From Chloroflexota bacterium (GTDB lineage: Bacteria; Chloroflexota; Dehalococcoidia; Tepidiformales; Tepidiformaceae), in contig JAPPBY010000016.1 of NCBI GenBank assembly GCA_026702615.1, forward strand, positions 1 to 42,279: a stretch of DNA of 42,279 nucleotides. Direction: 5' to 3'. The notes under the pieces were generated by a model that saw nothing but the letters and a program-made list of their open reading frames with translations, searched no databases and was not told the DNA's origin. This document shows, piece after piece, positions 7,994-14,360 of this stretch. The position numbers and the translations under genes were made by a program. Position 1 is the first letter of the stretch, and each line of letters opens with the position of its first letter.

Positions 7994-8031
7994 ATGCTAC
8001 CGGCACCCTATGCCCTTGTAAACCACAAGGG
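7994..8031 (-). promoter_or_regulatory. hicBA promoter with operator-like inverted repeat
   Basis: On the minus strand TTTACA and TAGCAT are spaced by 17 nt. The -35 box lies inside a perfect 7-bp inverted repeat, CCCTTGT-N5-ACAAGGG (8013-8031). The position suggests autorepression by the HicB or HicAB complex. Confidence 0.6.
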
Positions 8032-8051
8032 CTCATCCCGTCTCTAGAACA

Positions 8052-8059
8052 TCTGTGTT
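8052..8059 (+). repeat. Target site duplication, left copy
   Basis: TCTGTGTT directly abuts the left terminal repeat and is repeated at 11777-11784. Eight base pairs is the duplication size known for the IS1595 family. Confidence 0.93.
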
Positions 8060-8078
8060 GGGGCTTATATCCCTAACT
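8060..8078 (+). repeat. Left terminal inverted repeat of the transposon
   Basis: GGGGCTTATATCCCTAACT matches the complement of 11758-11776 in all 19 positions. It continues with TGAC on this side only; a partial copy of the inner part is found at 11004-11015. Confidence 0.93.
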
Positions 8079-8171
8079 TGACGCCGCCCATGACTTGACT
8101 CGCGTATCACCTTTTCGGATTCGTCCCTCTCCCTCTTGAATCCGCGACGGGACTCTGGCTACTCTCGTAGT

Positions 8172-8293
8172 TGCGAACAAGCGACTTGGAAAGTGGGCCT
8201 TAGTGACGGTGCCAGGGGGCATAGGCACCACGCCCCCTTCGAGGCTCACCTTCCGGGAAGCTTGTTCGCACCTGTGACCTGGGCACCAGTCAC
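8172..8293 (+). ncRNA. Candidate structured leader RNA with a possible pseudoknot
   Basis: Nested pairing is visible by eye. An outer 11-bp perfect stem joins 8172-8182 and 8260-8270 (TGCGAACAAGC with its complement). An inner 13-position stem joins 8188-8200 and 8242-8254 with one mismatch and one G-T pair. Within it, GGTGCC (8208-8213) pairs with GGCACC (8224-8229) while GGGGGC (8215-8220) pairs with GCCCCC (8232-8237), which is the order of an H-type pseudoknot. A further hairpin at 8274-8293 ends at the ribosome site GGAGGGGG of the secreted protein gene. It matches no riboswitch class that I recognise. It could be a cis-regulatory leader or an independent RNA carried by the transposon. 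Confidence 0.5.
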
Positions 8294-8307
8294 GGAGGGG
8301 GCTCCCT

Positions 8308-9549
8308 GTGTGCCTGCCCAAGCTGGGGCTGGTCGGGTTGCTTCTGGGAACGCTCGTCGGCATGACTGCGGCCAGCGCCCAGGAGCCAGAGACAGACACC
8401 ATCGAGGTCTGCGTCGCTGTCGAGCAGGGATACGCAACGGGCCAGTGGCAGGGTCACGGCTACGTACGCGAGCCGCTCTTCGTCAACGTCGGCTCCGGGC
8501 CGCGCTGCGAGCGCTACGAGGCCCACTACGAGGTGACGATGCGCCCGCTTGAGAGCGTCGCTCCCGGACGCTGGTCAGTGGGCCAGTACCAGAGGGACCT
8601 CTACGGCCGGCGCGAGACCATCACGGTAAGCCTGTATCAGAACCTCGACGATCCGTCGTTGCTCTACGTCGCGGCCAACGAGACACCGGGCCGGCGCATT
8701 GTGCTTGCCGGTCCCCGCCACGAAAGGCGTGCGCACATGGCCTTCGACGTGTGGTCGGAGTACCTGTCCACAGTTCGAAGGCTCGCGGAAGAGAGGCGTG
8801 CGGCGGCAGAAGAGGCGAAGGCTGAGCCGGAGCCTACGCCTGCTCCCACTCCTGCTCCCGAGCCCGTAATTCTGGTCAGGCTCCAGACTTCCAGCACATC
8901 AGCGCCAGTCCTTGAGATAGTCGTGGAGGCCAACCACCACATCGGTCGCTACGACCTCTATCTCGCCGTGGATGTGGCGGGGTTCGTCCATCCCGACTTC
9001 AACGGCAAGGCAGTTGTTCCCGGCGAGCCCAACAGCAGCTTCTTTGGCATCGGCGACAGGACGTGGGAGGAAGTGGACAACGCCTACGTCAAGACCAAGC
9101 ATGGTTCGTTCTACCGCTACTGGCAGTGCGACCAGCTTGAAGACGTTCATGCCCTTGATGCCCGCTTCGATTGCTCTGTCACAAGCGAGAGGGAACTGCC
9201 CGACTTGACCGACGCCGAGGACCCTGCGCTCTGGGTCTACCTGGTGAACGAGCCAGCAGCGGGGCACGACTTTCAGGTCCATGTGCGCGCCGGAAAAGAC
9301 GATCTGGGCCGCGTACAGGTTTTCCTGAACGGCGACTACTCGTGCTCGATGTTCACCACGGCAAGGAGTCTGACCGAAGCAGACGAGACCCAGCGTCTGG
9401 GCTGTCGGGCTACCAGTGCAACCAGGTGGACCGAGGGGATGGTCGATACACTCTTCGTCCTTGCCACGAACGTTCCCCACCCGATCTACTGCCAGCAGCA
9501 CAACGCCTCGAACGAGCAACGAGAGGTCTGGGCCTGCGATCCTTGGTAG
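8308..9549 (+). CDS. Secreted protein of unknown function, transposon passenger
   Basis: The 413-residue product starts with GTG behind GGAGGGGG. Residues 1-24 are a signal peptide (LGLVGLLLGTLVGMTAASAQ, cleavage probably after ASA). Residues 25-150 form one domain of unknown type. A charged helix rich in E, R and A (about 152-172) and a PEPTPAPTPAPEP linker lead to a second domain (about 190-413) with many aromatic residues and five or six cysteines (YWQCD, FDCS, YSCSMF, LGCRA, YCQQH, WACD), which suggests disulfides outside the cell. I do not recognise either domain. It lies at the left end of the transposon, oriented inward, behind a structured leader. Confidence 0.75.
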   Translation: MCLPKLGLVGLLLGTLVGMTAASAQEPETDTIEVCVAVEQGYATGQWQGHGYVREPLFVNVGSGPRCERYEAHYEVTMRPLESVAPGRWSVGQYQRDLYGRRETITVSLYQNLDDPSLLYVAANETPGRRIVLAGPRHERRAHMAFDVWSEYLSTVRRLAEERRAAAEEAKAEPEPTPAPTPAPEPVILVRLQTSSTSAPVLEIVVEANHHIGRYDLYLAVDVAGFVHPDFNGKAVVPGEPNSSFFGIGDRTWEEVDNAYVKTKHGSFYRYWQCDQLEDVHALDARFDCSVTSERELPDLTDAEDPALWVYLVNEPAAGHDFQVHVRAGKDDLGRVQVFLNGDYSCSMFTTARSLTEADETQRLGCRATSATRWTEGMVDTLFVLATNVPHPIYCQQHNASNEQREVWACDPW

Positions 9550-9658
9550 GTCGCAAGCAGCCATCTATCGGTGTCAAGCCCCTAACGTGCTAGAGTGACC
9601 AAGTGGCACGAGAAGAACGCGCGTTGAGCGGCTTGACTATGCCCTGTACGCTTGAAAG

Positions 9659-9701
9659 CGAAAGCCCCGCTGACCAACTAGCAACACAGCGATGGCTTTC
9701 G
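9659..9701. repeat. Inverted repeat between the secreted-protein gene and tRNA
   Basis: CGAAAGCC and GGCTTTCG form an 8-bp stem around a 27-nt loop. It may act in ending the transcript of the secreted protein gene, but there is no T-tract directly after it. The rest of the 188-nt gap shows no gene. Confidence 0.3.
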
Positions 9702-9720
9702 GGGCCGCTGAGAAGTGGCG

Positions 9721-9732
9721 AAAAAAGACCGC
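9721..9732 (-). terminator. T-tract terminator after the transposon tRNA
   Basis: On the minus strand the tRNA is followed by GCGGTC and six T. GCGGTCTTT also pairs perfectly with AAAGACCGC (complement of 9829-9837) just before the tRNA 5' end, so the precursor can close into a stem around the tRNA. This points to a defined, expressed small transcript. Confidence 0.55.
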
Positions 9733-9737
9733 GTCTG

Positions 9738-9823
9738 CGGGGAGGGTGGGATTCGAACCCACGAACCCGATTGGGTTTACCCGCTTATCAGGCGGGCTCT
9801 TTAGGCCTCTCGGACACCTCCCC
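9738..9823 (-). tRNA. Type II (serine-like) tRNA with anticodon GAT (Ile)
   Basis: The minus strand folds into a cloverleaf with a 7-bp acceptor (GGGGAGG/CCTCCCC), discriminator G, an anticodon stem CCCGC/GCGGG with loop CTGATAA, a long variable arm with a 5-bp stem (AACCC/GGGTT), and a T arm GTGGG/CCCAC with TTCGAAT. The long variable arm, G73 and the TCCGAG D-arm are typical of tRNA-Ser, while anticodon GAT reads isoleucine codons ATT and ATC. A Ser(GCT) loop CTGCTAA differs from it by one base. CCA is not encoded and position 12-23 of the D stem is a C-A mismatch. SerRS does not read the anticodon, so charging with serine is expected if it is functional. It could instead be a decayed tRNA. 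Confidence 0.88.
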
Positions 9824-9986
9824 GAGATGCGGTCTTTATGTTACTACGAAAAAATGTTCTAGTGAGAACTCTCCTTAGCAGTTCAAGGGAGCGGTGACGA
9901 TGCCTGACCCGATCCAGCCGGTGAGCCAGAACCCCCGCTACCAAGGCGCGAAGCCCGAGGATGTAGCGAGGGCGCTCCTGCGCCCG

Positions 9987-10973
9987 CTACGAGCTACGAG
10001 CCCCGGAGGGCAGGCCGTTGTCGGCGATGAGGTCACGGTAGAGAAGCCGCTTGCCGACGAGGCCGGCGACGACGTTCGTCATCTGAGCTAGCGTGTCCGC
10101 GTTGCGGAGGTTGTGCTTCCCCGCGAACTGACGCACGTACCGATCAAGATGCTTCGGGCTAATCTTGTGGTACGTGCCCTGATAGGACTTCTTCAGCATC
10201 GCCCAGAACGACTCGATGCCATTCGTGTGGGCCTGTTCGATGACGTAGGTTCCGGCGCTGTGCTGGACCGCGTTGTGCCTGAACTCGCCTTCGAGGCCCG
10301 TGTAGGCCTTGTGGCCGTCTGAGTAGACCTGAGCGCCCTGCTCGGTGTGCTCCCTGACGAATCCCCGCAGCGTCTCGGCTTCGAGATCGGTGATGGCCTT
10401 GGCCCGCACCTGGCCGGTCCCCCGATCCTTCACGCCAACGACGGGAGCCTTGTCGGGAATGCCGCCACGGGCGCGGGCGCGCTGGCTCTCGTGCTTGTTG
10501 GCTTCCTTGCCGCCCACGAACGTCTCATCGACCTCGACCGGGCCGGAGAACTTGCCCGCTTCCGGGGCAGCCCATGACTCGCGGATGCGATGGAGCATGA
10601 ACCACGCGGCCTTCTGGCTCACGTCAATATCACGATGGAGCTTCATCGAGGAAATACCCTTGAGGCTGGTCAGTTCTAGGTAGATCGCGATGGCCCACTT
10701 CCGCAGGGGAATCTTGGAGTGGGAGATGGCGGTGCCCGTGCGGACGCTGAAGTAGGAGCGGCAGTCGGAGCACCAGTAGGGCATCGGCTTCTTGTTCGGA
10801 ACCTCGCGCGTCTTGGTGCTACCGCAATGCCCGCAGCCACGCACGTCAGGCCAGACCAGCGACTCAAACCACTCGGTCGCTGCTTCCTCGGTGGGGAACA
10901 TCTCGGTCAACTGGACGAGCGATATACCCTCACGGTGGGCCTTGCCTGGTGCGGTGCTCCTGGGCTTTGGCAT
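9987..10973 (-). CDS. IS1595-family (ISXO2-like) transposase
   Basis: The 328-residue product has an N-terminal zinc ribbon (Cys47, Cys50, Cys68, Cys71) followed by a DDE-type catalytic domain. Asp149 lies in VEVDETFVGGKE, Asp219 in YSDGHKAY, and the third site in HTNGIESFWAMLKK (Asn251/Glu254 and Lys261). All motifs of the ISXO2-like transposase family are intact, so it is probably active. The ATG has no Shine-Dalgarno; the -10 of a good promoter ends 6 nt before it, so the mRNA should be leaderless. It is the only transposase in the 3.7-kb element and reads opposite to its two protein cargo genes. The 163 nt between it and the tRNA hold no recognised gene. Confidence 0.95.
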   Translation of the reverse strand: MPKPRSTAPGKAHREGISLVQLTEMFPTEEAATEWFESLVWPDVRGCGHCGSTKTREVPNKKPMPYWCSDCRSYFSVRTGTAISHSKIPLRKWAIAIYLELTSLKGISSMKLHRDIDVSQKAAWFMLHRIRESWAAPEAGKFSGPVEVDETFVGGKEANKHESQRARARGGIPDKAPVVGVKDRGTGQVRAKAITDLEAETLRGFVREHTEQGAQVYSDGHKAYTGLEGEFRHNAVQHSAGTYVIEQAHTNGIESFWAMLKKSYQGTYHKISPKHLDRYVRQFAGKHNLRNADTLAQMTNVVAGLVGKRLLYRDLIADNGLPSGARSS

Positions 10974-10979
10974 AGAACA

Positions 10980-11015
10980 ACCGTACCAGAAAGCAGCTAG
11001 CTTGTCAAGTTAGGG
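10980..11015 (-). promoter_or_regulatory. Transposase promoter inside an internal partial end-repeat
   Basis: TTGACA and TACGGT are spaced by 17 nt on the minus strand, and the -10 stands 6 nt before the transposase ATG. The -35 box lies in CCCTAACTTGAC (complement of 11004-11015), the same 12 bases as the inner part of the left terminal repeat. Transposase binding to this partial end could repress its own gene. Confidence 0.6.
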
Positions 11016-11141
11016 TAATAGATAGGGCTTGACCCGAACCCACAGGCCCCTCACAATGGCTCCTGCCTCTCAGAGGCCAATGCTCCCCGTCGTCCTCCAC
11101 CTTTGGTGGCGAATTGGCGGGGTTTTTTCTTGGAGTCGCGA

Positions 11142-11750
11142 GTGAATCGCGTTGCCGTATTCATTGACGCTCAGAACGTCTTTCGCGGCGCGTTAGATTG
11201 CTTTGTCCCCGAGGGTAAGCCCGACTTCTTGGGGCAGAGCGATCCGCTCCAAATTGGGGAACTGCTCGCGAGCCGAGACAATCCACGGCAGGACTCTTCT
11301 GCGCCACGCTCCCTCGAACAAGTCCGGGTATACACAGGCCGACCGTCGAGCGAGAGCAGATCATACGGTGCGCACATGCGCCAGTGCGCTGCATGGGAGT
11401 CAACAGGGGTGTTGGTCGTGCATCGCCCTCTCAAGTATTCGCCTGACGGCCCTGCTCAGGAGAAGGGGATCGATGTGCAACTCGCCATTGACTTTGTGCA
11501 AGGCGCATTCGATGACACGTACGACACCGGCATCATCTTCTCTACTGACACTGACCTTCGCCCCGCGCTGGAGTTTGTCGCGACCCGGTACGAATCCAAG
11601 ACTGTTGAGACAGCCGCCTGGCTGCCCGTAGAGGGTGGCCAAGGAGTCGGGCTTCGCTTGCAGACGCCAGCCACATGGTGCCACCGTCTTACTCGTGACG
11701 ACTTCGTGGCAGTTCGCGATCTCAGGGACTACACGTCCCGGACCAAGTAG
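11142..11750 (+). CDS. NYN-domain (PIN-like) protein, putative RNase, transposon passenger
   Basis: The 202-residue product carries the NYN/LabA-type PIN-like nuclease core. VAVFIDAQNV gives the first acid (Asp9) and Asn12, EKGIDVQLAIDFV gives Asp111 and Asp117, and FSTDTDLRPAL gives Asp136 and Asp138, so the four-acid metal site is complete. NYN proteins are metal-dependent RNases or their relatives; substrates are mostly unknown and some act on tRNA or mRNA. I chose GTG with GGAG 6 nt upstream rather than the TTG 13 codons earlier. It lies at the right end of the transposon, 7 nt from the terminal repeat. A role with the nearby tRNA is only inference. Confidence 0.85.
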   Translation: MNRVAVFIDAQNVFRGALDCFVPEGKPDFLGQSDPLQIGELLASRDNPRQDSSAPRSLEQVRVYTGRPSSESRSYGAHMRQCAAWESTGVLVVHRPLKYSPDGPAQEKGIDVQLAIDFVQGAFDDTYDTGIIFSTDTDLRPALEFVATRYESKTVETAAWLPVEGGQGVGLRLQTPATWCHRLTRDDFVAVRDLRDYTSRTK

Positions 11751-11757
11751 CCTGCCT

Positions 11758-11776
11758 AGTTAGGGATATAAGCCCC
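11758..11776 (-). repeat. Right terminal inverted repeat of the transposon
   Basis: It is the exact complement of the left end and begins 8 nt after the stop codon of the NYN gene. Confidence 0.93.
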
Positions 11777-11784
11777 TCTGTGTT
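11777..11784 (+). repeat. Target site duplication, right copy
   Basis: This second TCTGTGTT directly follows the right terminal repeat. Its last two bases form the first two of a -35 box (TTGACA at 11783) for the next gene. Confidence 0.93.
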
Positions 11785-11811
11785 GACAGGCGAACGGGTG
11801 TTCGCTATGGT
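11783..11811 (+). promoter_or_regulatory. Promoter of the small membrane-protein gene, abutting the transposon
   Basis: TTGACA and TATGGT are spaced by exactly 17 nt. The first two bases of the -35 box lie in the right target duplication, so the insertion kept this promoter whole. Confidence 0.7.
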
Positions 11812-11841
11812 GTGCGGACCCTGCGAACGGATGTGCTAGCC

Positions 11842-12096
11842 ATGGTGAACACCATCCCCACCATCATCTTCGACGTATTGCTCGCCGGCGCCGCGGTGGC
11901 GCTCCTTGGGGCGACGCTTCGCTCCATGCTTCCGCGGCGGGGAGCAACGCGTCGGGGTGGGCTGCGCCATGAGAGTGGCGCGCGCGTGACCCTGTGGCAG
12001 CCACGGGAGCCCGTTCGAGGAGAGTTGCGTCCGGCCCTGGGCCGCGTGGAACCCCTCGCCACGCGGCGCCAGGAGCTGGCGCGGCGCGCCTCCTAG
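11842..12096 (+). CDS. Small single-pass membrane protein, unknown function
   Basis: The 84-residue frame starts at the first ATG after the strong promoter; the in-frame GTG 30 nt earlier would lie at the transcription start and is less likely. Residues 4-26 (IPTIIFDVLLAGAAVALLGATL) form one membrane segment, followed by a very basic, arginine-rich tail. The ribosome site is weak (GGATG). The end overlaps the end of the convergent spoT/relA gene by 4 nt. No family is recognised. The promoter is the best argument for expression; the low-complexity tail leaves doubt that the frame is conserved. Confidence 0.5.
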   Translation: MVNTIPTIIFDVLLAGAAVALLGATLRSMLPRRGATRRGGLRHESGARVTLWQPREPVRGELRPALGRVEPLATRRQELARRAS

Positions 12097-14291
12097 CTGG
12101 ACTTGCGCGCGCAGTTGCGCACGCCGCGAATCGTCTCGATGCGCGTGAGCAGCCGCGAAATCTGCGAGAGCCCGCTCGTCTCCAGGGTCGCAAGCACCGA
12201 AACCGTGCCGTTGCCGTTCTTGGTCGTGTTGACGTTGACCATGTTCACGTCCTCGGCGGCGACGACAGTGCTGATGTCGCGCAGGAGGCCCACCCGGTCC
12301 CAGGCGTCGATCTGGACGGTGGCGGGGTAGCGCTGCTCGTCCGTCCGTCCCCAGTCGACATCGATGAGGCGGTCGCGCTCGCGTTCGTTGAGGACGTTGT
12401 GGCAGTCGGAGCGATGGACGGTGACGCCACGGCTGCGGGTTACGTAGCCGCGGACGCTGTCCCCGGGAACGGGATTGCAGCAGCGCGCGAGGGTCGTCTC
12501 GAGACCTCCGGCGCCAAGGGCGCGCAGCCCGGGACCAGCCCCGTGGCGGGCTGAGGGCCGCCCGACGGGAATCTCGTCGATCTCGTCGGGCTCCTGGTGC
12601 TTCTGGAGCAGCGTGCTCGCCTTCCGGACGACCGACTCCACGCTGATGTCGCCATAGCCGATGTTGGCCATGAGCTCGTTCCAGGTCTTGCCGGGGAAGA
12701 GGGCGAGCACCTCGTCCTGGTGGTCGGCAAGGTCGAATGCGAGGCGACGGAGCTCGCGCTCGAGCATCTCGCGGCCCCGTTCGATGCTCTCCGCGCGGCG
12801 CTGCTTGCGGAACCACTGGCGCACCTTCTGGCGGCCGGTGGTGGTCTGGAGGTAGCCGAGGTTCTCGCTGAGCCAGTCTCGCGAGGGGCCGCTGCGCGAG
12901 CGGCTGCGCATGATCTCGACGACGTCGCCGTTCTGGAGGGAGGAGTTGAGCGCCGTCATCTTGCCGTTGACCTTGGCCCCGATGGTCTGGTGGCCGAGGT
13001 CGGTGTGGATGCGGTAGGCGAAGTCGAGGGGGGTGGCGCCAGTGGGGAGGTCGAGCACGTCGCCCCTGGGCGAGAGCACGAACACCTGGTCGTCGAACAC
13101 GTCGGTCTTGACGCTCTCGACGAACTCCTCGGCGCCGGAGAGCTCCCGCTGCCACTCAAGGAGCTGGCGCAGCCAGGCGATGCGCTCCTCGTCCTGGGCG
13201 GAGCGGTCGCTGGAGCCCTTGTAGCGCCAGTGGGCGGCGACGCCGTACTCGGCCACGCGGTGCATGTCGTAGGTGCGGATCTGCACTTCCAGGGGGCGAG
13301 CGCCGGGGCCGATCACCGTGGTGTGCAGCGACTGGTACATGCTCGCCTTGGGGCTGGCGATGTAGTCGTCGAACTGGCCGGGGAGGGGGCGCCAGGTGGC
13401 GTGCACGACGCCAAGAGCGGCGTAGCAGCCCGCCAAGTCCTTCACGAGGATGCGGAGGGCGAGGAGGTCATAAATCTGGTCGAACGACTTGGCCTCGCGG
13501 CCGTAGCGGCGGGCCTTTTGGTGGATCGAGTAGATGTGCTTGGCGCGACCCGTGACCTCCGCGTCGATGCGGGCGTCGTCGAGCTGGACGCGGAGGCCGG
13601 CGGCTACGTCCTCGATGTAGCGCTCGCGAGCGAGGCGGGTGGCGTCGAGGCGGGTCGCGATCTCCTGGTACCGCTCGGGCTCGAGGTAACGGAAGGCGAG
13701 GTCCTCGAGTTCCCACTTGATCTGCCAGATGCCGAGGCGCGTGGCGAGGGGAGCGAAGATCTCCATCGTCTCGCGCGCGATGCGGCGCTGCTTGTCGTCG
13801 GAGAGGGCGTAGAGCGTGCGCATGTTGTGGAGGCGGTCGCAGAGCTTGATGAGCACGACCCGCACGTCGGCGGCCATGGCCAGCAGCATCTTGCGCAGGT
13901 TCTGGGCCTGGACCCCGCCTCCCTCTTCTTCGGTGACGCGCAGGGGGAGGCTGCCAAGCTTGGTCAGTCCCTCGACGAGCTCGGCGGCTTCCTTGCCGAA
14001 GCGCTCGGCGATCTCCTCGTTGGGGACATCGCAGTCCTCCTGCACATCGTGGAGCAGCGCAGCGATGAGGGAGGGCTGGTCGAGCTCAAGCCCCGCGACG
14101 AGCTTGGTGACTTCGAGCGGGTGGGAGATGTAGGGATCGCCAGTGCGGCGCATCTGGCCGTCGTGGCTGGACTTGGCGAACTCGTATGCGTCGGCGATTA
14201 GCTCGATGCGGTCCTCGGGGAGGTAGGTGCGGACACGCTCAAGCAGGTCGGCGACGGCCGGGGATTCCGGAGAACGCTCCAGGACGCTCAC
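12093..14291 (-). CDS. Bifunctional (p)ppGpp synthetase/hydrolase, RelA/SpoT family
   Basis: The 732-residue product is a long RSH enzyme that makes and degrades (p)ppGpp in the stringent response. The HD hydrolase domain is intact (SHDGQMRRTGDPYISHP and ALLHDVQED, His81-Asp82). The synthetase domain spans about 215-370 (SIHQKARRYGREAKSFDQIYD, MYQSLHTTV). TGS follows (about 395-455, VFVLSPRGDVLDLPTGATPLDFAYRIH), and an ACT domain ends the protein (about 655-730). With both catalytic motifs present it is probably bifunctional. It starts with GTG and is divergent from hisS across 69 nt, where -10-like hexamers of both directions overlap (TATCTT/AAGATA). Confidence 0.95.
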   Translation of the reverse strand: MSVLERSPESPAVADLLERVRTYLPEDRIELIADAYEFAKSSHDGQMRRTGDPYISHPLEVTKLVAGLELDQPSLIAALLHDVQEDCDVPNEEIAERFGKEAAELVEGLTKLGSLPLRVTEEEGGGVQAQNLRKMLLAMAADVRVVLIKLCDRLHNMRTLYALSDDKQRRIARETMEIFAPLATRLGIWQIKWELEDLAFRYLEPERYQEIATRLDATRLARERYIEDVAAGLRVQLDDARIDAEVTGRAKHIYSIHQKARRYGREAKSFDQIYDLLALRILVKDLAGCYAALGVVHATWRPLPGQFDDYIASPKASMYQSLHTTVIGPGARPLEVQIRTYDMHRVAEYGVAAHWRYKGSSDRSAQDEERIAWLRQLLEWQRELSGAEEFVESVKTDVFDDQVFVLSPRGDVLDLPTGATPLDFAYRIHTDLGHQTIGAKVNGKMTALNSSLQNGDVVEIMRSRSRSGPSRDWLSENLGYLQTTTGRQKVRQWFRKQRRAESIERGREMLERELRRLAFDLADHQDEVLALFPGKTWNELMANIGYGDISVESVVRKASTLLQKHQEPDEIDEIPVGRPSARHGAGPGLRALGAGGLETTLARCCNPVPGDSVRGYVTRSRGVTVHRSDCHNVLNERERDRLIDVDWGRTDEQRYPATVQIDAWDRVGLLRDISTVVAAEDVNMVNVNTTKNGNGTVSVLATLETSGLSQISRLLTRIETIRGVRNCARKSS

Positions 14292-14360
14292 ACGCTTTCT
14301 CGTTGCCCCGTTTCTGCCAGTATCTTAGCAGGCAACCCCACCAGAACTGACGGGACGGGC

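Larger units (their letters stand above)
8060..11776. mobile_element. IS1595-family transposon with passenger genes (3,717 bp)
   Basis: The ends are perfect 19-bp inverted repeats, GGGGCTTATATCCCTAACT at the left and its complement at the right. They are flanked by the exact 8-bp direct repeat TCTGTGTT on both sides. IS1595-family elements make 8-bp duplications, and the only transposase inside is of this family, so the limits are firm. Inside are a structured leader RNA, a secreted protein gene, a serine-type tRNA, the transposase and a NYN-domain gene. IS1595 elements that carry passenger genes are known. Intact ends and target duplication imply a recent single insertion. Confidence 0.93.

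Noticed and set aside
9603-9878. 91-codon frame on the plus strand inside the transposon
   Set aside because: It runs through the complement of the tRNA and its terminator, so it is not a likely gene.
11097-11126. Rho-independent terminator before the NYN gene (CCACC/GGTGG and six T)
   Set aside because: The 5-bp hairpin is short and 13 nt away from the T-tract, and there is no plus-strand gene directly upstream to be ended.
12597-14201. 534-codon open frame on the plus strand
   Set aside because: It is antisense to the RelA/SpoT gene, has low-complexity Val/Asp/Glu/Gly/Ala content and no ribosome site.
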